DNA of 35,177 nt from Pseudomonadota bacterium (GTDB lineage Bacteria; Myxococcota_A; UBA796; SXON01). Made by a program: the position numbers and the translations under genes. Shown one piece after another: positions 1 to 7,069 of this stretch. Position 1 is the stretch's first letter, and every line of letters starts with the position of its first letter. Location of the stretch: assembly GCA_030684355.1 (NCBI GenBank), contig JAUXTN010000023.1, forward strand, positions 1 to 35,177, in the 5' to 3' direction. A model generated the notes under the pieces. It had not been told where the DNA came from. It was given only the letters and a program-made list of their open reading frames with translations, and searched no databases.

Positions 1-459
1 GCCCCCACGCGCCACATCGAGGGCCGCGCCGCCATCAAGGCCATCACGCGCGCGCTCGCCGACGTCTTCGCCGCCCCGCTCGCCCACCCCAACCCGCCGC
101 CCTTCACCCGCGAGATCGTCGCCGCCTTGCGACGCGTGGGCGACGCCGCGACGGGCGGCCCCCCGCTCCCGCCCGAGGACCCCGCCACCCGCCCGCTCTG
201 GGCCCTCGCCTTCCGCCAGCGCCTCTTCGGCCAGCGCGCCCTCGTCGACGGCCGCCCGCGCGCCGCGCTCCTGCGGCTCTGCCTCGACTGGCTGGTCGCC
301 CGGGGCGCGACCGACGCCGCGGGGATGCCGGCGGAGCGGTCCCTCGGCCACCTGCTCGCCGCGCGCCGCCTCGACATGCCCTGGCCGCCCGTGCATCGCC
401 TCCTCGTGCAGGCCGAATCGGCGCTCGACCCCGTGCTCGACACGCTCCCGTCGCTGTGA
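1..459 (+). CDS. C-terminal part of an unrecognised protein (5' truncated by window edge)
   Basis: An open frame runs from base 1 to a TGA at 457-459, giving about 152 residues without a start, so the gene begins outside the window. The visible part is Ala/Arg/Leu-rich and looks alpha-helical, with no signal peptide, membrane segment or catalytic motif. The stretch RPLWALAFRQRLFGQRAL followed by a hydrophobic helix faintly recalls the C-terminal halves of YkgJ-type cysteine-cluster or lysine-N-methylase-like proteins, but the cysteine cluster would lie upstream and cannot be seen, so this is only a hint. Codon use matches the neighbours. It probably forms a separate unit from the lipoprotein downstream, because a GC hairpin (466-490) and a -10-like element lie between them. 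Confidence 0.6.
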   Translation, partial: APTRHIEGRAAIKAITRALADVFAAPLAHPNPPPFTREIVAALRRVGDAATGGPPLPPEDPATRPLWALAFRQRLFGQRALVDGRPRAALLRLCLDWLVARGATDAAGMPAERSLGHLLAARRLDMPWPPVHRLLVQAESALDPVLDTLPSL

Positions 460-465
460 TCGCGC

Positions 466-490
466 CCGGCCCCGTCCGGGAGCGGGCCGG
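466..490 (+). terminator. GC hairpin between gene end and next promoter
   Basis: CCGGCCC at 466-472 pairs perfectly with GGGCCGG at 484-490 around an 11-base loop, 7 bases after the stop of the first gene. There is no T-run, so it may be a weak terminator or transcript-end hairpin rather than a canonical Rho-independent site. Confidence 0.35.
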
Positions 491-502
491 ATCGGCTCGG
501 GC

Positions 503-508
503 TATCAT
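503..508 (+). promoter_or_regulatory. -10-like element TATCAT before the 525 lipoprotein
   Basis: TATCAT matches the TAnnnT form seen before several other genes in this window. A start point about 7 bases downstream would give a leader of only about 10 bases before ATG 525. No convincing -35 is visible. Confidence 0.35.
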
Positions 509-524
509 GGGCGCACCCCGACGA

Positions 525-1409
525 ATGCGCACCGCGTCCCTCCTCCTCCCCGTCCTGCTCGCAAGCTGCGCCGAACCCGACGCCCCGTGCGCGGACGACT
601 GCGACACCGCGGCGGAGCCGCCCATCGGCGACACCGGCGTGCCCATCTACGTGCAGGAGGATCCCCTCCCCGAGATGACCGCGGAGGACGTGGGCGCGGC
701 CCTCACCGAGGTGCTCGCGCACGGCTTCCCCAACGGCCCGATGCTCCGGGACATCTACCTGGGCATGATGGCCGAGGGGGACGAGAGCTGCCCCGGCAGC
801 GAGACCATCATCACCGAGGAGTACATCCTCGGGTGCGTCGCCCCCTCCGGCTACTACTACTCGGGCGTCTGCGTGTACGAGGGCTTCGAGATCACCGACG
901 AGACCGGCTCGACCGCCTCCTGGGGCCTCGGCGGGGACTTCCTCCTGAAGTACCCGTCCGGCGCGGTGTTCGAGGCCGGCGGCGGCGCCACCTACATGGG
1001 CCACGTCGGCCCCGACGGCAGCCAGAGCTTCGAGTCCACCTTGCGCGGCACCTGGGCGGACGAGTCCTCGGACCTCTGGGTCGGCGAGGGCTTCAGCGGC
1101 CTGTTCGAGGCGAGCGGCGGCACGACCGGCGGCCAGCCTTGGCTCAACGTGCACGGCGGCGTGGCCGTGGGCGATGCCGACCTGTTCTTTGACGAGGTGG
1201 CGTGGGACTGGGGCGGCGCCTGCGCCGGCAAGCCCGTCGGCGCCGTGCACCTGCGGGATCCCCGCGGCTACTGGTACGTCTGGACCCTCGGCGACGACTG
1301 CGACACGTGCGGGAACGTCGTGTTCCACGACGAGATCGAGCTCGGCGAGCTCTGCCTCGACCTCGAATCGCTGGGCACGGATGCCTGGCAGCCCCTGGCG
1401 ATGCCGTGA
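525..1409 (+). CDS. Exported lipoprotein of unknown function
   Basis: 294 residues. The start at ATG 525 gives a compact lipoprotein signal, MRTASLLLPVLLASC, with lipobox Cys15; ATG 507 and a GTG at 456 are in-frame alternatives but place the signal poorly. A linker rich in Asp, Ala and Cys follows. The body (about residues 60-294) is Gly- and acidic-rich with alternating aromatic residues, as in an all-beta extracellular domain, and has scattered Cys pairs including a CDTC motif near the C-terminus. I do not recognise the family. The stop overlaps the GTG start of the next gene (GTGA, 1406-1409), so the two are probably translationally coupled and the protein is likely part of the haem/DUF1501 cluster. 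Anchoring in a membrane is inferred from the lipobox. Confidence 0.75.
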   Translation: MRTASLLLPVLLASCAEPDAPCADDCDTAAEPPIGDTGVPIYVQEDPLPEMTAEDVGAALTEVLAHGFPNGPMLRDIYLGMMAEGDESCPGSETIITEEYILGCVAPSGYYYSGVCVYEGFEITDETGSTASWGLGGDFLLKYPSGAVFEAGGGATYMGHVGPDGSQSFESTLRGTWADESSDLWVGEGFSGLFEASGGTTGGQPWLNVHGGVAVGDADLFFDEVAWDWGGACAGKPVGAVHLRDPRGYWYVWTLGDDCDTCGNVVFHDEIELGELCLDLESLGTDAWQPLAMP

Positions 1410-3025
1410 TCTTCCTCCTCCTCGCCTGCGCCGGTCCCGACCCCGTCGAGCCCGATCCCCCCGTCCACGTCGACCCGCTCGTCCCGCTCGAGGACGCCCT
1501 GCTCCTCCGCCGGATGAGCCTCGACCTGCGCGGCACCGTGCCGACCCTCGCCGAGCTCGACCAGCTCGAGGCCGATCCCGCCGTGCTCCCCACGCTGCGC
1601 GACGCTTTCCTGGAGGACGAGCGGCTCGAGGAGCGCCTCGTCACCCTCTTCGCCGAGCGCTTCCAGACCCGCCTGGACGTCTTCGAGGTCGAGTACTACG
1701 ACTACGACCTCGACCGCGACCAGGAGTACGCCTTCGAGAGCGCGGTCGGCGAGGAGCCGCTGCGGCTGATGGCGCACGTCGCGATGACCGGCGCGCCTTG
1801 GTCCGACATCGTGACCGCCGACTACACGATCGCCAACGAGATGCTCGGCGAGATCTGGCCCATCGAGTACCCCGCGGACACCTCCGGCTGGGTCGCCGCG
1901 ACCTACACCGACGGGCGGCCGGCGGCCGGGATCCTCGCGACCAACGGGCTGTGGTGGCGCTACGTCACCAACACGTCCAACCAGAACCGCTCGCGCGCGG
2001 CGGCGATCTCGCGCCTCCTGCTCTGCGAGGACCTCCTCTCCCGCCCCGTCTCGTTCTCCGGCGGCGCCTCCCTCGCGGACGCCGAGGGCACCGCCACCGC
2101 CATCAAGACCGAGCCCGGATGCGTCGCGTGTCACGCCAGCATCGAGCCGCTCGCGGCCTCGATGTTCGGGTTCTGGGTCGCCACCGGGTACAACCCGTTG
2201 GAGCTCCAGAGCTACCACGCCGAGCGCGAGGCCATGGGCGAGGACGTGCTGGGCGTCACCCCCGGCTACTTCGGGCAGGACATCGAGGGCCTGGTGGATC
2301 TGGGCGGCGCCATCGCGAGCGACACCCGCTTCTGGCGCTGCTCCGCGCAGACCGCCGCGGAGCTCTTGTGGCGCCGCGAGCCGGGCCTCTCCGACTTCGA
2401 CCGCGTCGAGGCCCTGCGCAAGGGGTTCGTCGCCGAGGGGGGCACCTACAAACCGCTCCTGCGCGCCGTCACCGACACGCCGGAGTACCGCGCCGGCGGC
2501 TTCAACGACGCCGCCACCGACGCCGACCGCGCCCGCGAGATGACCCTCCGCATGCTCACCGCCGAGCAGCTCGGTGGCGCCATCGCCGACCTGACCGGGT
2601 TCAAGTGGCAGTACCAGGGCTACGATCAGCTCGCCAACGACGACCTCGGCTACCGCGTCCTCTCGGGCGGGGTCGACGGCTACTCGGTCGGACGGCCCCA
2701 GGCGGAGCCCGGCATCACCTGGGCCCTCGTCGTGAAGCGACTCTCGCAGGCCGCGGGCGCCTACGCCGTCTCCACCGAGCTCGATCAGGGCCTGGAGCGC
2801 CGCCTCTTCACCACGGTCACGCTCACCGACCGCCCGGGGGATGCCGCCTTCACCACCGAGCTCGAGGCCCTCCACCGCCGGCTCTACGGCAAGCGCCCGA
2901 GCGCCGAGCGAATCGCCGCCGCGGAGGCGTTGTGGTCGAGCGTGGAGGCCACGGATTCGGCCTCCGCCGCCTGGGCCGCGCTCGTCTCCGTGCTCCTCCG
3001 CGACCCCGAATTCGTGGGGTACTGA
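1406..3025 (+). CDS. DUF1549-like c-type haem lipoprotein
   Basis: 539 residues from GTG 1406, which overlaps the previous stop. The N-terminus MIFLLLAC forms a very short lipoprotein-type signal with Cys8. Residues about 30-60 contain RRMSLDLRGTVPTLAELDQL, close to the start of DUF1549 proteins (known family: planctomycete and myxobacterial secreted proteins often carrying haem). A CVACH haem-c motif lies at residues 239-243, followed by ASIEPLAASMFGFW, resembling the CHxxIDPLG region of DUF1588/DUF1592 proteins. The C-terminal 170 residues contain a second helical block (MLTAEQLGGAIADLTGFKW) typical of the same superfamily. Seen: haem motif, lipobox, helical repeats. Inferred: a periplasmic or surface-anchored electron-transfer partner of the adjacent DUF1501 protein. 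The TGATG overlap at 3023-3027 couples it to the next gene. Confidence 0.8.
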   Translation: MIFLLLACAGPDPVEPDPPVHVDPLVPLEDALLLRRMSLDLRGTVPTLAELDQLEADPAVLPTLRDAFLEDERLEERLVTLFAERFQTRLDVFEVEYYDYDLDRDQEYAFESAVGEEPLRLMAHVAMTGAPWSDIVTADYTIANEMLGEIWPIEYPADTSGWVAATYTDGRPAAGILATNGLWWRYVTNTSNQNRSRAAAISRLLLCEDLLSRPVSFSGGASLADAEGTATAIKTEPGCVACHASIEPLAASMFGFWVATGYNPLELQSYHAEREAMGEDVLGVTPGYFGQDIEGLVDLGGAIASDTRFWRCSAQTAAELLWRREPGLSDFDRVEALRKGFVAEGGTYKPLLRAVTDTPEYRAGGFNDAATDADRAREMTLRMLTAEQLGGAIADLTGFKWQYQGYDQLANDDLGYRVLSGGVDGYSVGRPQAEPGITWALVVKRLSQAAGAYAVSTELDQGLERRLFTTVTLTDRPGDAAFTTELEALHRRLYGKRPSAERIAAAEALWSSVEATDSASAAWAALVSVLLRDPEFVGY

Positions 3026-4305
3026 TGCTGAAGAACCTCTCCCGCCGCGGCCTCTTCGCCCTCGCCCCCTCCGGCCTCCTCCTGCCGCGCCGGCTCCTCG
3101 CCGCACCGGCCGCGCCCGGCGCCCGCAAGTTCCTCTTCATCTACGCCTACGGCGGCTGGGACACCACGATGGTGTTCACGCCCATGTTCGACAAGCCGCT
3201 CGTCGACACCGAGCCCGACGCGACGACCGCCACCGTCAACGGCGTCACCTTCGTCGACTCGCCGCAGCGCCCCGCCGTCCGCCAGTTCTTCGAGCGCTGG
3301 GGGGACCGCGCCTGCGTCGTCAACGGCATCGAGGTGCGCTCGGTGACCCACGAGCGGTGCCAGCGCATCCTGCTCACCGGCAGCGCGGAGAGCGGAAAGG
3401 ACGACTGGGCCGCGATCATGGCGGGGGTCTCCACCGAGGATCTGCTCCTGCCGCACCTCGTCGTGTCGGGCCCCTCCTTCACCACCGAGTTCTCCAGCCG
3501 CGTCGTCCGCATCGGCGACAACGGGCAGCTCAACCTGCTCCTCGACGGCACCGCGCTCCGCCAGAGCTCGACCCCCGTGGTCAGCCCCAACCCCGACACC
3601 GAGACCCTCGCCGACGCCTTCGTGCGAGACCGCCTCGCGACGTTCTCCGCCACCGCCGGGGCGGGCCGCGCCGCCACCTTCGCCGAGCGCTACCGCGACG
3701 CCCTCGGCGACGTCGAGGCCCTCAAAGACCTCGCCTCCTCCCTCGACCTCGACCCCGACGCCGGCGGCTGCTCCCGCGACATCGCCTCGGACGCCGCGAG
3801 CGCGCTGGACGCCTTCGAGCTCGGCATCGCCCGCTGCGCGATCACGCGTCACGACGGATGGTGCTCGGTCGGCTGGGACACCCACGTGAACAACACGTTC
3901 CAGGTGATGCACTACGAGGAGCTGTTCGGCTTCCTCTCCGAGATCATGGCCGACCTCGAGACCCGCACCTCGGCCACCGGCGGGCGCCTCCGGGACGAGG
4001 TCACCATCGTCGTCCTCTCCGAGATGGGGCGCCACCCGCAGCTCAACCTGGGCGCCGGCCGCGACCACTGGACCTTCACGAGCTGCATGCTCCTCGGCGC
4101 GGGCGTCCGCGGCGGCCAGAGCATCGGCATGCTCGATTCGAACGCCCTCGGCCTGGCGGTCGACCTCGCGACCGGCGAGCTCGACGACGGCGGCGAGGCC
4201 CTCGTCCCGGGGCACCTCGGCGCCACCCTCCTCCACCTCGCCGACATCGACCCGGCGGAGTGGGTCACCCAGGGCGCGCCCATCCTCGGGGCGCTGGAGA
4301 CCTGA
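3025..4305 (+). CDS. DUF1501 family protein, Tat-exported, alkaline-phosphatase-like fold
   Basis: 426 residues from ATG 3025, overlapping the upstream stop. The N-terminus carries a twin-arginine signal (NLSRRGLFALAPSGLLLPRR) ending near LLAAPAAPGA. The mature start KFLFIYAYGGWDTTMVF is the characteristic first strand of DUF1501, where the family normally reads GGxDxxn. Further family-like segments are GWDTHVNNTFQ (about residue 290), the block IVVLSEMGRHPQLN with the GRDHWTF metal-ligand-like motif, and LGAGVRGGQSIG. Known: DUF1501 belongs to the alkaline phosphatase/sulfatase-like superfamily, is exported by Tat and is usually paired with DUF1549, DUF1553 or DUF1800 proteins; the substrate is not known to me. 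Inferred: a folded, metal-containing exported enzyme working with the haem lipoproteins on both sides. TGATG at 4303-4307 couples it to the next gene. Confidence 0.85.
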   Translation: MLKNLSRRGLFALAPSGLLLPRRLLAAPAAPGARKFLFIYAYGGWDTTMVFTPMFDKPLVDTEPDATTATVNGVTFVDSPQRPAVRQFFERWGDRACVVNGIEVRSVTHERCQRILLTGSAESGKDDWAAIMAGVSTEDLLLPHLVVSGPSFTTEFSSRVVRIGDNGQLNLLLDGTALRQSSTPVVSPNPDTETLADAFVRDRLATFSATAGAGRAATFAERYRDALGDVEALKDLASSLDLDPDAGGCSRDIASDAASALDAFELGIARCAITRHDGWCSVGWDTHVNNTFQVMHYEELFGFLSEIMADLETRTSATGGRLRDEVTIVVLSEMGRHPQLNLGAGRDHWTFTSCMLLGAGVRGGQSIGMLDSNALGLAVDLATGELDDGGEALVPGHLGATLLHLADIDPAEWVTQGAPILGALET

Positions 4306-4634
4306 TGCTCCTCCTGCTGCTCGCGGCCTGCACCGGCGCCGCCCCCGAAGACACCGCCGTCGTCGTCGACCCCTGCGTCGACGCCCACGACGTGACCTGG
4401 GTGTCGTTCGGCGACGGCTTCTTCTCCACCTACTGCCGCGCGTGCCACTCCGCGGAGACCCAGGACCGCTTCGGCGCGCCCGTCGGGACCGACTTCGACA
4501 CGCTCGACCAGGTGCGGATGTTCGAGGTCGCGATCCGCCGGGCGGCGATCGAGGAGGAGACGATGCCCGTCGGCGGGGGCGTCTACGACGACGACCTGCT
4601 GCTGCTCGGCGAGTTCCTGAGCTGCGGGCTCTGA
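4305..4634 (+). CDS. Small monohaem cytochrome c-like lipoprotein
   Basis: 109 residues from ATG 4305, overlapping the DUF1501 stop. MLLLLLAAC is a minimal lipoprotein signal (Cys9) without a basic n-region. CRACH at residues 44-48 is the haem-binding motif and Met87 in a TMPVGGG context is a plausible distal ligand, as in small class I cytochromes. The C-terminus ends in a short helix, LLLGEFLSCGL. The size and Met-ligand motif fit a single cytochrome c domain tethered to a membrane. By context it could shuttle electrons to or from the DUF1549-like and DUF1501 proteins. Its TGA (4632-4634) abuts the stop of the convergent propeller gene with no bases between, so the two transcripts must overlap. 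Confidence 0.8.
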   Translation: MLLLLLAACTGAAPEDTAVVVDPCVDAHDVTWVSFGDGFFSTYCRACHSAETQDRFGAPVGTDFDTLDQVRMFEVAIRRAAIEEETMPVGGGVYDDDLLLLGEFLSCGL

Positions 4635-6044
4635 TCAGGGCGCCACGGACGGCGCCACGGCCGGCGTCACGGCCGGCGTCACGGCCGTCGCGAACCGCCC
4701 CGACGCGACCGAGTCGGTGACCCGACCGTAGCCGTTGCCGCTCGTGGCCGTCGTGTCGTACATGCCCGTCAGCGCGTAGACGCGCCCCCCGTCGACGTAG
4801 GCGCGGCCGACGATCCCGGTGGACGGCATCTCGATCGCGTAGGCGATGCCCGGGCGCCCGTCGAGCTCGAGCGGGTTCGAGCGCGTGAGCCGCGCGCCGG
4901 CGAACGCGTAGACCTTGGCGTCCTGGGCGTACGCGAGCATGGCCTGGGGGCCGGCGGCGACCAGCTCCTGCGGCGGGGTGATCACCTCCAGCGCGATGAG
5001 CTCCGCCGGGTCGGAGCGCATGCACGCGGTGCGCTCCACGCTCCCGCCGGGCGAGACCTCAGGCGTCGTCTCGCAGGGCAGCTTCCAACCGAAGGCGCCC
5101 TTCGAGTACGGGTACCACGTGGGCGCGTTGTAGTCGGCGGGCTCGGCCGGCATGACGACGCCGGTGGCGCCGTCTGGCCAGGTGTCGTCGGGCCCGAAGC
5201 AGACGACGGTGCCGTCGTCGCGGAGCGCGCAGGCGTTCTTCATCAGGAAGCCGTTGGTCGAGAGCGCCACGAACCGGCCCGTCGGCACCCGCCACGTCGG
5301 GTCCCCGCACGCGACCGTACCGTCGTCATAGCGCGCGCACACGCTCGCGCCGGCGGTCACGACCACCTCCACCGCCTTGCCCGCGTGGACCGGGAGCCCC
5401 TCGATCGTGTTGCCCCAGCAGTCAACCCCACCGTCGGCCCGGGCGCCGCACGTGCTCTGCTCGGCCGCGGCGATGTCGACGTAGGGCCCCGGCGGGGCGT
5501 CGTCCTGGCACCAATCGTCCTCGCCCCAGCACGAGACGCTCCCGTCCCCGGCCAGCGCGCAGCCGTGCGCGTAGCCGACCGCCACGTCCACGAACGCGCC
5601 GGATGGCGGCTCCTCGACGCCGCGGCACCACAACGTCCCGTCCGCCCGCACCGCGCACGCCGCGCGCGACTGGACCGCGACCCGCGCCCACGGGCCGGCG
5701 TCCTCGAACGGCGGGGAGCTGCCGTAGTCGTCGACCGCCACGTCGCACCACAACTTCCCGTCCGTGTAGATCGCGCAGATCGTGGAGCTGTCGAGCGACA
5801 CGTGCGCGAGCGGGCCCGTCGGCGGCGGCTTGCTCCACGCGCAGCGGAGCACGCCATCGGTCGCGACGACGCACGACGTGCCGAGGGTGCCCGCCGGGGC
5901 GAGGGTCAGCGGCGACGCCAGGGCCGGCCCCGCGGCGAGCGTGGAGCCGCACGTCGAGCCTTCGGGGAACGCCGGGCGCGGGCCCAGGCACGCGAGCGCG
6001 GAGAGCGCGAGCAGGCTGACGACGACCGCGAGGGGGCGCTTCAT
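4635..6044 (-). CDS. RCC1-like propeller lipoprotein with seven Cys-paired repeats
   Basis: 469 residues. The start MKRPLAVVVSLLALSALAC gives a standard lipoprotein signal with Cys19. Residues about 55-285 contain seven repeats with exact spacing C-x4-D-G-x3-C (CVVATDGVLRC, CAIYTDGKLWC, CAVRADGTLWC, CALAGDGSVSC, CGARADGGVDC, CARYDDGTVAC, CALRDDGTVVC), most followed by WG or a related dipeptide, as in RCC1 repeats. Seven repeats match the blade number of an RCC1 propeller; the paired cysteines suggest one disulfide per blade hairpin in an oxidising compartment. The remaining 170 residues look beta-rich and may form another domain. The C-terminal AVTP/AVAP/SVAP tetrapeptides come from a 12-bp tandem repeat at 4639-4686. 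Known: RCC1-type propellers bind partners or ligands; the partner here is unknown. Confidence 0.8.
   Translation of the reverse strand: MKRPLAVVVSLLALSALACLGPRPAFPEGSTCGSTLAAGPALASPLTLAPAGTLGTSCVVATDGVLRCAWSKPPPTGPLAHVSLDSSTICAIYTDGKLWCDVAVDDYGSSPPFEDAGPWARVAVQSRAACAVRADGTLWCRGVEEPPSGAFVDVAVGYAHGCALAGDGSVSCWGEDDWCQDDAPPGPYVDIAAAEQSTCGARADGGVDCWGNTIEGLPVHAGKAVEVVVTAGASVCARYDDGTVACGDPTWRVPTGRFVALSTNGFLMKNACALRDDGTVVCFGPDDTWPDGATGVVMPAEPADYNAPTWYPYSKGAFGWKLPCETTPEVSPGGSVERTACMRSDPAELIALEVITPPQELVAAGPQAMLAYAQDAKVYAFAGARLTRSNPLELDGRPGIAYAIEMPSTGIVGRAYVDGGRVYALTGMYDTTATSGNGYGRVTDSVASGRFATAVTPAVTPAVAPSVAP
4639..4686. repeat. 12-bp tandem repeat, four units, at a gene 3' end
   Basis: Four near-identical 12-base units (consensus GGCGYCACGGMC) encode the last tetrapeptide repeats of the minus-strand propeller lipoprotein, starting one base after its stop codon at 4635-4637 on the genomic strand. 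It looks like slippage-type expansion. Confidence 0.8.
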
Positions 6045-6064
6045 GCAGGGAGTCTACAGGGTGC

Positions 6065-6109
6065 CGTGCTCGCCGCGCCGGGGCCTACGTGCTCGCCGCG
6101 CCGGGCCTA
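6065..6109. repeat. Tandem duplication spanning the stop codon of the dehydrogenase gene
   Basis: A 23-base unit at 6065-6087 is repeated at 6088-6109 with one G fewer. The second copy ends with CTA (6107-6109), which is the TAG stop of the minus-strand dehydrogenase gene. Confidence 0.85.
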
Positions 6110-6958
6110 CGCGGTCGCCGCTCCGGCCGGCGCCTGCGTCGCCGCCTCCGAGAGGTCCCACAGCCGCTCCTGCGCGGCCTCGTCCAGCGCCGCCGTGGCG
6201 GGCGCCCGCGACTTGCCGTGCTCGAAGTAGTGCCCGGTGACGCCGGCCAGCTCCGACGACGTCGCGACGTAGAGCGAGCACGCCGCGCCTTGCGCCGGGG
6301 TGAGCAGGAACAGGTGGAAGATCTTGACGAGGAACGCCGGGTAGCCGCGCGCGAGCTCGGTGGCGACGACGCCGGGGTGCACGGCGTTCACCGTCACGCT
6401 CGTGCCCTCGAGCCGGCGGGCCAGCGCGAGCGTGAACAGCACGTTCGCCAACTTGGATTGGTTGTACGCCCCCGGCCCGCTGTACGCGCGCTTCTCGTAG
6501 TGGAGGTCGTCCCACGCCATCTTGCCGCTGTAGTGGAGCTTGGAGGAGAGCACGACGATCCGCGCCGGCCCGCTACCCTTCAGGAGCGGCAGGAGCTCCA
6601 TCGTGAGGCGGAACGTGCCGAGGTGGTTGCTCCCGAAGGTGGTCTCGAACCCGTCCGCGGTGGTGCTGCGGACGGTCGGCCAGCAGCCGGCGTTGTTCAC
6701 GAGCACGTCGAGCCGCGGGTACTCGGCCTGGATGCGCGTCGCGAAGGCGCGGATGCTCGCGAGGTTGCCGAGATCGAGCGGAATGACGACGAGGTCGGTC
6801 CGCCCGGTGTCCGCTGCGATCTCCGCCCGTGCGGCCTCGCCCTTCGCGACGTCCCGCACCGCGAGGATCACGGTGGCGCCGCGGCGTGCGAGCTCCCGCG
6901 CGGTCTCCTTCCCGATGCCCGTGTTGCTACCGGTGACGATGCAGACCTTGCCGTTCAT
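6107..6958 (-). CDS. Short-chain dehydrogenase/reductase (retinol dehydrogenase-like)
   Basis: 283 residues, usual for the classical SDR family with an extended C-terminus. Seen: the cofactor loop TGSNTGIG at residues 9-16, an ILAVRD segment after strand 2 (Arg suggesting NADP(H)), NNAG near residue 85, a Ser in VVLSS, and the catalytic YNQSK motif. The order and the TFGSNHLGTF segment resemble the RDH11-14/WW-oxidoreductase-like subgroup, whose members reduce or oxidise carbonyl and alcohol groups on lipophilic substrates. The bacterial substrate cannot be told from sequence. No signal peptide, so cytoplasmic. ATG 6958 is preceded by GGAG at a 7-base spacing. It diverges from the sulfatase-like gene at 7070. 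Confidence 0.88.
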   Translation of the reverse strand: MNGKVCIVTGSNTGIGKETARELARRGATVILAVRDVAKGEAARAEIAADTGRTDLVVIPLDLGNLASIRAFATRIQAEYPRLDVLVNNAGCWPTVRSTTADGFETTFGSNHLGTFRLTMELLPLLKGSGPARIVVLSSKLHYSGKMAWDDLHYEKRAYSGPGAYNQSKLANVLFTLALARRLEGTSVTVNAVHPGVVATELARGYPAFLVKIFHLFLLTPAQGAACSLYVATSSELAGVTGHYFEHGKSRAPATAALDEAAQERLWDLSEAATQAPAGAATA

Positions 6959-7057
6959 GTGGCGCTCCCGAGCGACCCCGACAGCGGGCGCGCGCCATAA
7001 GCCGCCCCGGAGGCCCCGGCATCACCCGAGGCAGCCCGGACCGCGACGGTGGTGGGG

Positions 7058-7063
7058 TACGAT
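7058..7063 (+). promoter_or_regulatory. -10-like element TACGAT 7 bases before ATG
   Basis: TACGAT preceded by GGGG lies so that transcription would begin at about the A of ATG 7070, giving a leaderless mRNA. No Shine-Dalgarno sequence is present before ATG 7070. No clear -35 is visible. Confidence 0.45.
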
Positions 7064-7069
7064 GAGCGC

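Noticed and set aside
1174..3024. Plus-strand open frame upstream of the DUF1501 start, giving a 1043-residue fusion
   Set aside because: The N-terminal part is an Arg/Pro-rich shadow of the DUF1549-like gene; the Tat signal at 3025 and the TGATG overlap mark the true start.
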